Assembly: GCF_002307495.1 (NCBI RefSeq)
Contig: NZ_NTMR01000002.1
Location: 372,001 to 436,000, forward strand
Direction: 5' to 3'
Length of the DNA stretch: 64,000 nt
Source: Pseudomonas abyssi
GTDB taxonomy: Bacteria > Pseudomonadota > Gammaproteobacteria > Pseudomonadales > Pseudomonadaceae
Made by a program: the position numbers and the translations under genes. Below the pieces are notes generated by a model. That model saw only the letters and a list, made by a program, of their open reading frames with translations. It was not told the origin of the DNA and did not search any database. This document shows, in pieces, positions 55,077 to 61,853 of the stretch. Positions within the stretch are counted from its first letter, which is position 1. Each line of letters starts with the position of its first letter.

Positions 55077-55838
55077 TCAGTAGCCCACGGTGACAACTTG
55101 AGCAAACTGCCCAAGTTCGCCATCAGCTGGTTTGCTGGTGTCCTTCAGCGGTTTGAAGCTGACCGGAGATTGCGCAAGTTGCTGACCGTTGTTGATCAGC
55201 TCCAGGTTCTGCAGCAGACCAGGACTCACCTTGTAAAACTGGACGTACTGCTTCTTGTTGCCCTCGGCCAAGTTGATGCCCTTGTAGCGCAGGGCAATTT
55301 CCCCTTTCTGGCCATTCAGCAAGGCAACACGCTTGTACGCGCTATGGCTGTACGAAACCTTCAGCGGCATGGTCGGCGCGGGGTCCGGCAGCGAGTTAAA
55401 GGTCAGCTCGTTGTAGCCGTCGTACTCGTAATGAGACGGGTCAATGGTCGCCGGGGTACCGGTGCTGTCGATCACCACGATGTTGGAAAGACCGAAGTCA
55501 TCAAGCACCAGCACGTCACCTGCGGCCACAGTGCCAAGGGGTTCTTCCGAAACCGTGCCGGCTGCCTTCTCGGTGTTAGTGCCACGGGTGAATTGCGCAA
55601 CGTTCTCGGCCGATAGGGACTGCAGCGTGATAGAACCGTTACACGTGACGCCAGTGACGATTTCCCGCACCTCGCTCTTTTCACCACTGTAGGACTCATT
55701 GTGCGAGAACTTTGCCTCTTCAATAGCAAGAGCCATCGCACTCACGTCGCCCAGCCACCGCCAGGCACCGATCACACCATCTACGATTGGCGCGATCTCA
55801 ACTTTACCCTGGCCGTATTGATAGACTTCCTGGCTCAT
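55077..55838 (-). CDS. Major tail tube protein
   Basis: 253 residues (MSQEVYQYGQGKVEIAPIVDGVIGAWRWLGDVSAMALAIEEAKFSHNESYSGEK). Beta-rich with an Ig-like insert (PDPAPTMPLKVSYSHSAYKRV), as in phage tail tube proteins. Position between gp37-like/terminator and chaperone genes fits. Its ATG overlaps the stop of a 59-aa gene. Confidence 0.8.
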   Translation of the reverse strand: MSQEVYQYGQGKVEIAPIVDGVIGAWRWLGDVSAMALAIEEAKFSHNESYSGEKSEVREIVTGVTCNGSITLQSLSAENVAQFTRGTNTEKAAGTVSEEPLGTVAAGDVLVLDDFGLSNIVVIDSTGTPATIDPSHYEYDGYNELTFNSLPDPAPTMPLKVSYSHSAYKRVALLNGQKGEIALRYKGINLAEGNKKQYVQFYKVSPGLLQNLELINNGQQLAQSPVSFKPLKDTSKPADGELGQFAQVVTVGY

Positions 55839-56014
55839 TTCTCACCCCCAGTCTTGGGTTTGTCTTCAACTGCAGGCGCAGCGGCTTCGATCACGCCGAG
55901 GCCCAGCAACCAGTCACGGGTTGGTTCCGTGACGTCGATTTTGGCGCCGGCCTTGTAATCCTTACCGGCATGCTTGTGAGCCTTCAGCAGGGTCACCTTG
56001 ATTGTCTTGCTCAT
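55835..56014 (-). CDS. Small phage protein (59 aa), DUF7210-like
   Basis: Product MSKTIKVTLLKAHKHAGKDY then KAGAKIDVTEPTRDWLLGLGVIEAA, ending in an acidic/basic tail. The pattern (short beta hairpin, conserved HAG, D-W-L-x-x-x-G-V) is that of small proteins encoded between the tail terminator and tail tube in Mu-like phages. Overlaps both neighbours by 4 bp, which supports translation. Confidence 0.7.
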   Translation of the reverse strand: MSKTIKVTLLKAHKHAGKDYKAGAKIDVTEPTRDWLLGLGVIEAAAPAVEDKPKTGGEK

Positions 56015-56445
56015 GTATTTCCCCTGAGAACGTGGGTTGTGGTGAAAACATCAATCCAGAGCACCCGGCTGGCGTCGCTGTCCAGTGCGTCGCCCTGCAG
56101 CCAAACGATGGGGCTCCAGCCTTCGGGCGTCCAACCATTCAGCGCCTGGCGCACTGCGCCGACGATGCTGCTGATATCGTCCAGTGCGGCCTTGCCGGAC
56201 TGATCGCGGTAATTCTGCGCAACGATCACAACGCCGAAGGTCGCCTGGGCCGGTGTGGCTCGACGCGGCTGCGGGGTGCCCGCCGCCGGGTTGCGCTCGG
56301 AGGCCAGCACCACATACGCGCTGCCGGGCCGAAAACTGCTCAGATCCTTGATCTGGCTGTACTCAACCACGCCGGCAACCGTATCCAGAGCCGGCACAGC
56401 GGCCTTCAGGCGCGCTTCGATGATTGAGGTATCAAGCGGGTTCAT
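56011..56445 (-). CDS. Mu gp37-like protein (DUF1834), tail terminator candidate
   Basis: 144 residues. N-terminal helix SIIEARLKAAVPALDTVAGVVEYSQIKDL, then AYVVLASERNPAAGTPQPRRATPAQATFGVVIVAQNYRD, typical of DUF1834. In Mu-like phages this gene follows gp36 and its product closes the tail or head-tail junction. ATG overlaps the gp36-like stop. Confidence 0.8.
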   Translation of the reverse strand: MNPLDTSIIEARLKAAVPALDTVAGVVEYSQIKDLSSFRPGSAYVVLASERNPAAGTPQPRRATPAQATFGVVIVAQNYRDQSGKAALDDISSIVGAVRQALNGWTPEGWSPIVWLQGDALDSDASRVLWIDVFTTTHVLRGNT

Positions 56446-56957
56446 CGGAACGCCTTCAGCTCTTTGCGGCTGAACACACTCGGCGACGCATCAAAGCGCA
56501 CATCAATCGCGCTCGGGCTGGCCTGCACCGGGTCGTAGACGCCCAGGCTGAACTTGCCGTCTGCTGTCAGCTGCAGCAGCTTCATCGCGTCGCGGTAGTC
56601 CCGCACGATCGGGTCGGTACCCTCGTTGCTGACTCGGTGCTGGTGCAGGTTGTACCGAGTGATGGCCCGGCACCACACGGTCACCATGTCCGGCACCGGA
56701 TCGAGTGGCAGGTACCCACGCTTGGCCAGGAATCCGTCAATCACCGCTGCAGCGTCTTTCACCGCATCATCAATGCGGGCAAGGGCCTCATCGGCTCGGG
56801 CGTTTTCGTCAGCCGTCCAGCTGCTGCGGTCGGCGCCGGTCAGGGCGGCTTCCATCAGCTCTGGCGGGGTCGCGCGCAGGTGCGCCGGAGTAGCCGCCTC
56901 GGCCAACTCCTTTGCACCTGGCCGCTCGGCCAGCTGGGCGTGGGTGATGTAGCTCAC
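56442..56957 (-). CDS. Mu gp36-like protein (DUF1320), head-tail connector
   Basis: 171 residues starting MSYITHAQLAERPGAKELAE. The DUF1320 features are present: helical body, ARIDDAVKDAAAVIDGFLAKRGYLPLDPVPDMVTVWCRAITRYNLH. An insert of about 40 residues near the N-terminus makes it longer than Mu gp36. Acts as a connector between capsid and tail in related phages. Coupled to both neighbours. Confidence 0.83.
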   Translation of the reverse strand: MSYITHAQLAERPGAKELAEAATPAHLRATPPELMEAALTGADRSSWTADENARADEALARIDDAVKDAAAVIDGFLAKRGYLPLDPVPDMVTVWCRAITRYNLHQHRVSNEGTDPIVRDYRDAMKLLQLTADGKFSLGVYDPVQASPSAIDVRFDASPSVFSRKELKAFR

Positions 56958-57316
56958 TCGGCGTCATCCTCGGCGGTGACGCTGGTGCGCTCGACCACCA
57001 GATTGGGGTCAGACTCCAGCGTCTCGATCTGCTCATCCGTCAGGGCATCCAGCGCGATGCCGAAACCCTCACGGGTAAAGCGAAAGCCGCAGCGGCGGAA
57101 TGACTCCGGTACCGACCGAATCCACAGCGCTTCTACGGCAGCACCCTCCTTGGCAGCCTCCGCGCTGGGCATCTCCTGTGCTGCCGGGGCAGCGGTAGCG
57201 GCCGAGGCCGCTTTCTCGGTGGGTTGTGCGGTTGCCTGGTCAGCGGCCGGCGTACTTGTCGCCGGCTGCTTGTCCTGGTCTTTGGTGATGGTAGCGGCGG
57301 GTTTCTTGGCAGCCAT
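56954..57316 (-). CDS. HI1506/Mu gp35-like protein
   Basis: 120 residues. The first 60 are low-complexity Ala/Pro/Thr/Lys; the C-terminal part (WIRSVPESFRRCGFRFTREGFGIALDALTDEQIETLESDPNLVVE) resembles the HI1506-type small domain seen after the capsid gene in Mu-like prophages. Function unknown. Its stop overlaps the gp36-like ATG. Confidence 0.7.
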   Translation of the reverse strand: MAAKKPAATITKDQDKQPATSTPAADQATAQPTEKAASAATAAPAAQEMPSAEAAKEGAAVEALWIRSVPESFRRCGFRFTREGFGIALDALTDEQIETLESDPNLVVERTSVTAEDDAE

Positions 57317-57325
57317 GGTGCCCCC

Positions 57326-58219
57326 TTACGCAAGCCACGGGGTGACGAGCACGTCGACCGCGTCGCGGTTGATGTTGGTTGCGCCGGCTGCATTGCGCTC
57401 GGCCTTGACGACCTCAAGCGCGGCTTCGCGCAGCGTCGGGGGCACGACCAGCAGTTTCGGGCGAATGTTCAGGGGGCGCTCGTTGTCGCCTTTCAGGCTC
57501 TGCATCGACGCATACGCATCATTGAAGCTCGACGCGTCCAGCGCTTCCTTGGAGCCATGGGCCAACTGCCAGAGACCGAAGCCGACATTGAGGCGGGCAT
57601 CCACGCCGTACACAAATTCCTTGCGGGTGAATACGTTCTCGTCGGTTTCCTGGTTCTTGGCCACGAAGTTGTACGGCTTGCGCTTCTGCAGCAGGATCGG
57701 CCGGATCATGCGCGTGGTATCTAGCAGGAACCACGGCGTGCCAGAGCCGCCCTGGAAGTTACTGACCGACTGCTCGACGCCGGCCTTGTTCAGCACCGGG
57801 TGATCGGTATCAAAGAAGTTCTGGCCGTCGTAGCACTTCTGGTTGAAACCGTCTTTCAACAGCGCATACACCAGCTCGGCCGGGTGCTCCTTCGCGTCCT
57901 GGCCGAGCTGGGCCATCAGCGGGGTGTACACGCCGTACTGGTCGTCCTCGATCGCTTCGCGCGGGACGCCGACGGTGTTCTCAAAGGTCCGGTTCTTGAT
58001 CGAATAGCCGTGCTGCTTCAGGTTCTGGATGACGCGGTCGCCAATCCACTCACGGAAGCCGGTAGTCTGGCCCAGCCAGCCGTATTCCTCGGTGGCGGTG
58101 GTCGACTTCACTTCGAGCACGATCTGGTCATAGTCGACCAGGGCATCAGTGAATGCCTGTGCAAAGGCGGCCTTGAACGCGACATTCAGGGTTTTCAGGT
58201 TGCCACTGTTGATGATCAT
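57326..58219 (-). CDS. Mu gpT-like major capsid protein
   Basis: 297 residues starting MIINSGNLKTLNVAFKAAFAQAFTDAL, the usual gpT start. Internal landmarks: YGWLGQTTGFREWIGDRVIQNLKQHGYSIKNRTFENTVGVPREAIEDDQYGVY and the C-terminal NINRDAVDVLVTPWLA. HK97-fold capsid subunit of transposable phages. It follows the decoration-like protein by 14 bp. Confidence 0.92.
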   Translation of the reverse strand: MIINSGNLKTLNVAFKAAFAQAFTDALVDYDQIVLEVKSTTATEEYGWLGQTTGFREWIGDRVIQNLKQHGYSIKNRTFENTVGVPREAIEDDQYGVYTPLMAQLGQDAKEHPAELVYALLKDGFNQKCYDGQNFFDTDHPVLNKAGVEQSVSNFQGGSGTPWFLLDTTRMIRPILLQKRKPYNFVAKNQETDENVFTRKEFVYGVDARLNVGFGLWQLAHGSKEALDASSFNDAYASMQSLKGDNERPLNIRPKLLVVPPTLREAALEVVKAERNAAGATNINRDAVDVLVTPWLA

Positions 58220-58233
58220 CTGGGTCTTGCTCC

Positions 58234-58638
58234 TTAAATCTCGACCCAGACGCCGTTGTCATCCACATCGCGGATAACGCCAGCAACTGAGCGGGTGGAA
58301 GTGCCATCGGTTTTCGCCACGGTCTCGTCGTCGACGATGTACGCGCTGTTGCCGATGTCAGCGCGGGTGATCTCATCCGTGCTGGCGCTGTTGGCAAACG
58401 GGAACACCCCGCGACGAACCTCAACGCGCAGATCACCTGCAGCGCCGTCGCGGTTGTCGACCTGCTCCTGGGCAACGCCCCGAGCGATCAGCGTGGTTGC
58501 GGTTGACCCCGGCACGGCGTTGCCCGATGCATCCAGGCACACAATGGAGCCGGCAAAGATGCGGGTAGCTGCAGCGACCGGGTCGCTGTACAGCACGCCA
58601 TCACGGCGCTTGGTGTTGCGGTCAGCAGTGAGTGCCAT
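58234..58638 (-). CDS. Capsid decoration-like phage protein
   Basis: 134 residues (MALTADRNTKRRDGVLYSDPVAAATRIFAGSIVCLDASGNAVPG), small and beta-rich. It is placed between the protease/scaffold and major capsid genes, where related phages encode a head stabilising or decoration protein (Mu gp33 region). Name by position and beta-rich composition. Confidence 0.65.
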   Translation of the reverse strand: MALTADRNTKRRDGVLYSDPVAAATRIFAGSIVCLDASGNAVPGSTATTLIARGVAQEQVDNRDGAAGDLRVEVRRGVFPFANSASTDEITRADIGNSAYIVDDETVAKTDGTSTRSVAGVIRDVDDNGVWVEI

Positions 58639-58641
58639 GGG

Positions 58642-59208
58642 TTAAGCCTCCTTCTGGGCTTTGAATTGCTCGGCGCTGATGCCGGTCGCCGCGCATACCG
58701 CCAGCTCGGCCTCGGTCAGTCCGGTTTCGTTGTCGACCACCGGCGCCTTGCCTTTGGTCTGGGTGCTGGTGAGCGCCGCGATCGGCGTGACCGAATCCAG
58801 ATACGAGGTCAGCGCGGCCACGTTCGATTTGCCCAGCTCACGTGCCCAGGGCTCCAGCGCCTTGGCCAGGCGGCCATCCTCCAGCGCGGCATCAATCAGT
58901 TGGGTGACGTCCTTGTCGTCACGCTCCTGCAGGCGGGCAGTCAGTGCAGCCAGTTGCGTCTGCATTGCTGCGACCTGGTCAACCGGCACGAACTTGGCCG
59001 GATCAACAGAGGCGACCTTGGTTTGCAGCGCGGTGCAGGCGGCGATCACGGCGCCCTGGTCGGCTTTTTCATCCAGCGCAAGAGCTTTGCGCACGTCGGT
59101 CAGCGGGTCGGTAGCCAGGCGCGCGGTCAGCGCGGTGATGGCTGCTTGTTCGGTTGTGTTTTCGGGCAAGCCGAGCGCGGCGAGCAGCGCTTTGAGCAGT
59201 TCATTCAC
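58642..59208 (-). CDS. Candidate internal-start scaffold protein (gpZ-like)
   Basis: In frame within the protease gene, GTG at 59208 is preceded by GAGGA with a 7-base spacing. It would start at VNELLKALLAALGLPENTTEQ and yield 188 residues of helical scaffold. Mu uses the same arrangement, with Z read from within I. The site is visible; use of it is inferred. Confidence 0.5.
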   Translation of the reverse strand: MNELLKALLAALGLPENTTEQAAITALTARLATDPLTDVRKALALDEKADQGAVIAACTALQTKVASVDPAKFVPVDQVAAMQTQLAALTARLQERDDKDVTQLIDAALEDGRLAKALEPWARELGKSNVAALTSYLDSVTPIAALTSTQTKGKAPVVDNETGLTEAELAVCAATGISAEQFKAQKEA

Positions 59209-59739
59209 GGAGTCATCCTCGGGTTGGTTAAACCCGAACGTGGCCGCGGCCAGCAGGGTCATTTCCTGCAGGCCGTGGATCGCCGGGTTGTTGGTAATGG
59301 CACCCATGTGCAGCTCGACCACTTCGCCGGTGGTGCCGTTGTACTCAAACACCGGGCTGAAGAAGCGGTATTCCTTCTTCTTACGGTGCTCCAGTGCGGG
59401 GTCGGTCAACTCAGCGATGGCAAACAAGCCGACGCCTTCCTCCCATTCCAGGGATTGGAACCAGCCAGCGGCCGGAGCCGGCTGACCGTTCTTTTCCTTG
59501 TTCAGGGTCTGGTGTTCGTAGTCGAGCACCAGCGGCTGGACGCGAGCGTTGAAGCGTTCAATCACCCGCTGCGCGATGCTGGCGTCGATGTACCAGCCCG
59601 GCACGTCGATCTGGCGACCGTCAGCCGGGCGAAAGAATCCGGCCGGCGTTACCTGAAAGCGCACCAGGTTGCCGTTGGCGGCCTCCGGCATCTGAAACGA
59701 GCACGGGGCAATGGCGAAATGGGAGAGATGTCTTTTCAT
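58642..59739 (-). CDS. Mu gpI-like capsid maturation protease with C-terminal scaffold
   Basis: 365 residues from the ATG at 59739; an upstream extension of 16 codons crosses a palindromic repeat and was rejected. The N-terminal half (HFAIAPCSFQMP ... LVLDYEHQTLNKEKNGQPAPAAGWFQSLEW ... AITNNPAIHGLQEMTLLAAA) is the Mu I protease family. The C-terminal half is Ala/Gln-rich and helical, like the scaffold gpZ of Mu. Cleaves scaffold and prohead during capsid maturation. Confidence 0.85.
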   Translation of the reverse strand: MKRHLSHFAIAPCSFQMPEAANGNLVRFQVTPAGFFRPADGRQIDVPGWYIDASIAQRVIERFNARVQPLVLDYEHQTLNKEKNGQPAPAAGWFQSLEWEEGVGLFAIAELTDPALEHRKKKEYRFFSPVFEYNGTTGEVVELHMGAITNNPAIHGLQEMTLLAAATFGFNQPEDDSVNELLKALLAALGLPENTTEQAAITALTARLATDPLTDVRKALALDEKADQGAVIAACTALQTKVASVDPAKFVPVDQVAAMQTQLAALTARLQERDDKDVTQLIDAALEDGRLAKALEPWARELGKSNVAALTSYLDSVTPIAALTSTQTKGKAPVVDNETGLTEAELAVCAATGISAEQFKAQKEA

Positions 59740-59949
59740 GTGGCCATGATTGGCCCTGCGGGAGCGTTTGTATTTTTGCGGGCGCAAAAATCAGCAGGCG
59801 GGGAATTTCAGTCTGCAGATGCAGGTGAGAGCACAACCGAGGCATAGGAGTGGCGCTAAACGCGTTTATAAACGCTAAATCAGCGTGAAACGGGGTTTGG
59901 TGCGAGCATCCGTAGCCGGTAAACGCCCTCAAGGGCTTCTGCGGGCGTT
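59740..59949 (-). promoter_or_regulatory. Late-region control gap upstream of the protease gene
   Basis: 210 bp without a gene. It contains the second 22-bp palindromic element (59769-59790), a perfect 14-bp palindrome GCGTTTATAAACGC (59862-59875) flanked by further CGCTAAA/TAAACGC half-sites, and a hairpin next to the gpG-like stop. It probably holds a late promoter for the protease-to-chaperone block. Confidence 0.45.
59769..59790. repeat. 22-bp palindromic element, copy 2
   Basis: TGTA followed by TTTTTGC-GGGC-GCAAAAA; one base different from copy 1 at 54334-54355 and in the same orientation, 30 bp before the protease start codon. Beyond the element, the sequence toward the gene is also loosely similar in both copies. 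Confidence 0.6.
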
Positions 59950-59950
59950 T
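59921..59950 (-). terminator. Hairpin at the end of the gpG-like gene
   Basis: AAACGCCC / GGGCGTTT is an 8-bp inverted repeat with a 14-base loop directly at the gpG-like stop codon. Only three T follow the stem on the minus strand, so termination would be partial. Confidence 0.4.
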
Positions 59951-60522
59951 TAGGGGCCTGTGCCAAAACCGGCCCTGCGGATGTAGTCGAGAGCGATATT
60001 GGTCAGTTCTTCGCTATCAGTGTCACTGGTACCCAGCCACGGCCGGGCCGGTATCTGGATGGAGTAGTTGCCAATGGTCACCCACTGGGCAAAGTTGCTT
60101 TTGCGCTTCGGTACGAACCGATTGCCGATCGCGCCGCTGCGTTCCTGTTTGAAGTATGCCTGCTGGCTGCGGACAGCAACATCGATGGTGCCGCCGAAGT
60201 GGTGGATGGCCGCGTAGATCCGGTTGCTGCCGAACAGCAGATCCGCGCCGTTCACCTGGTAAAGCAGGGTGTTCGCCAGGTGGCCATCGAGCTGGAGGAT
60301 CTTGTCTCTGTTTTTCTTCTTGCGGCGCTGGTAGGCCGGGCTCAGCGCCTGCCAAGGCTTGCCGTCTGGTGAGGTCTGGCTGGCGAAGCGCTGATCGTGG
60401 GCAATCAGCAGGTACTCGCCCATGCTGCGCAGCAGTGGCGACGGGTCGCCTAGCGCCTGCGCGGCCTGGTTGATGATCGCCAGCGCCTGGCTGTTGTCGA
60501 ATTCGAGTGTGGCACCTGCCAT
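59950..60522 (-). CDS. Mu gpG-like virion morphogenesis protein
   Basis: 190 residues. Family pattern: QRFASQTSPDGKPWQALSPAYQRRKKKNRDKILQLDGHLANTLLYQVNGADLLFGSNRIYAAIHHFGGTI, matching phage virion morphogenesis (tail completion) proteins; the C-terminus has IPARPWLG. Located between F-like and I-like genes, as in Mu. Possibly part of the neck or tail completion. Confidence 0.88.
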   Translation of the reverse strand: MAGATLEFDNSQALAIINQAAQALGDPSPLLRSMGEYLLIAHDQRFASQTSPDGKPWQALSPAYQRRKKKNRDKILQLDGHLANTLLYQVNGADLLFGSNRIYAAIHHFGGTIDVAVRSQQAYFKQERSGAIGNRFVPKRKSNFAQWVTIGNYSIQIPARPWLGTSDTDSEELTNIALDYIRRAGFGTGP

Positions 60523-60592
60523 GGGTTGATCCTATACTGTGGCCAAGCTGCTGCGTGGGGTTCCCGGCTATTGAACATCCAAGCGCGGCAGT

Positions 60593-60614
60593 GCCAGGGG
60601 TGCCGGCCCCTGGC
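60593..60614 (-). terminator. Hairpin immediately after the gpF-like stop codon
   Basis: GCCAGGGG / CCCCTGGC is a perfect 8-bp stem with a 6-base loop, adjacent to the stop codon. No T-run. It could attenuate transcription or separate gpF translation from gpG. Confidence 0.4.
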
Positions 60615-61853
60615 TCATTCTTCCCGCCTGTATAACCGCACGCCCACCCGCATATCGTTGATGTCTTGCTCTGGTCGAAACGTCGTTACACCAGACCAAC
60701 CGTCTACGCCCAACTCAAACACGGCCAGCATTGGCGTCGACTCACCCTCTACCAGGTACTGAGCAACATAGCGGCGCCGAACCACGGCCTTTTTCTGCCC
60801 GTGGTGCCATTCCACTCGTGCCCAGATCTCATCTGGCAGCCGCAAGGCTGCAGCCAGCAGCGCCATGAAGGGGCCGCGCTCATTCTTCATCGACTTGAGT
60901 GCGCCCTTGGTGGTGGTGAACAGCTCGCTACCAATCACCAGGCGTTCACCCAGCACATCCCGAAAGACCGCCGGGGTATCCATATCGGCCCCGAACGCCT
61001 GCAAGAATGCTTCGGCGTAATCTTTCGCAGGCAAGTCTGGCGGCAGCAGGCCCGCTGGCGCCGGCCGGGGCGCCGGCAGCTCGTCCGGTGGCCGCGTATT
61101 GGGTAAACCCGGCCCGCCAGTCGAACCCGGCAATGGCGGGTCGGGTAGCTCCGGCGGGATCTGGCTGTTAAGCCGTGATTGGCCCGGCACGTACTCAAAG
61201 CCGGGGTCGATACCCTTGGGCACCTCCACCACGCGCGGCCCATTGGGGCTGCGCTGGCCGATCATGCGCTGCTCCATGACGATGGGCGGTGCGGTGTCTG
61301 GCCCGGTCTTACCCATGCGCTCAAGGTCGCGCTGGCTCAGGGCGCGCACGCTGCACTGACAGCCCCAGGCGTTGATCGGGAAGTGGTACTGCCACCACGG
61401 GTCGCTCCAGTGCAGGATCATCCCGTTCCAGGCTTCGTGCTCTTCGCGTGGGTGCTCCACCGCATCGCTATGGATGTACTGCCAGTAGGGGCGCTCCTCG
61501 CGCACGGCCATCAACTGCTCGTAGCGGCCGGCCATGTAGCTGCTGCGCAGGTTGGTCTCGTAGATCACCCGGCTGCGCCAGTTGCGGCCGCCGTTGTAGC
61601 TCCAGCCATGGCGCGCGACGATGGCGTCAAACTCGCGGCGGAACTCCTCAAGGCTGGTGCCGCCGGTAATGGCTTTCTCCACCGCCTGGCGAAAGTCCGC
61701 CACCAGCTCGTCGCGGTTGGCACCGGCGACCACAAAGGCGTAGTCGTGCTCGCGAGTGTAGATATCGGTCCAGGACTCGGTCGGCAGGTTGAGCTTGCGG
61801 CGAAGGAACTCGTTCTGCTCGCGGAACGGCAGGCTGACAGCGCTAACGGCCAC
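60615..61853 (-). CDS. Mu gpF-like minor head protein with C-terminal PBECR-type nuclease domain
   Basis: 412 residues from the GTG at 61853, which has AGGAGG six bases upstream; a TTG start 15 bases earlier would place that ribosome site inside the gene. The gpF domain (about 45-175) includes AVEHPREEHEAWNGMILHWSDPWWQYHFPINAWGCQCSV. After a Pro-rich linker, residues of about 285-412 (FRDVLGERLVIGSELFT ... RGPFMALLAAALRLPDEIWARVEW ... LAVFELGVDGWSGVTTF) look like the phage-Barnase-EndoU-ColicinE5/D-RelE-like nuclease 2 fold. gpF is packaged in the head. Confidence 0.83.
   Translation of the reverse strand: MAVSAVSLPFREQNEFLRRKLNLPTESWTDIYTREHDYAFVVAGANRDELVADFRQAVEKAITGGTSLEEFRREFDAIVARHGWSYNGGRNWRSRVIYETNLRSSYMAGRYEQLMAVREERPYWQYIHSDAVEHPREEHEAWNGMILHWSDPWWQYHFPINAWGCQCSVRALSQRDLERMGKTGPDTAPPIVMEQRMIGQRSPNGPRVVEVPKGIDPGFEYVPGQSRLNSQIPPELPDPPLPGSTGGPGLPNTRPPDELPAPRPAPAGLLPPDLPAKDYAEAFLQAFGADMDTPAVFRDVLGERLVIGSELFTTTKGALKSMKNERGPFMALLAAALRLPDEIWARVEWHHGQKKAVVRRRYVAQYLVEGESTPMLAVFELGVDGWSGVTTFRPEQDINDMRVGVRLYRREE

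Noticed and set aside
60593-60614. Strong Rho-independent terminator after the gpF-like gene
   Set aside because: The stem is good but no T-run follows on the minus strand, and gpG must be co-expressed with the head genes; kept only as a low-confidence hairpin.
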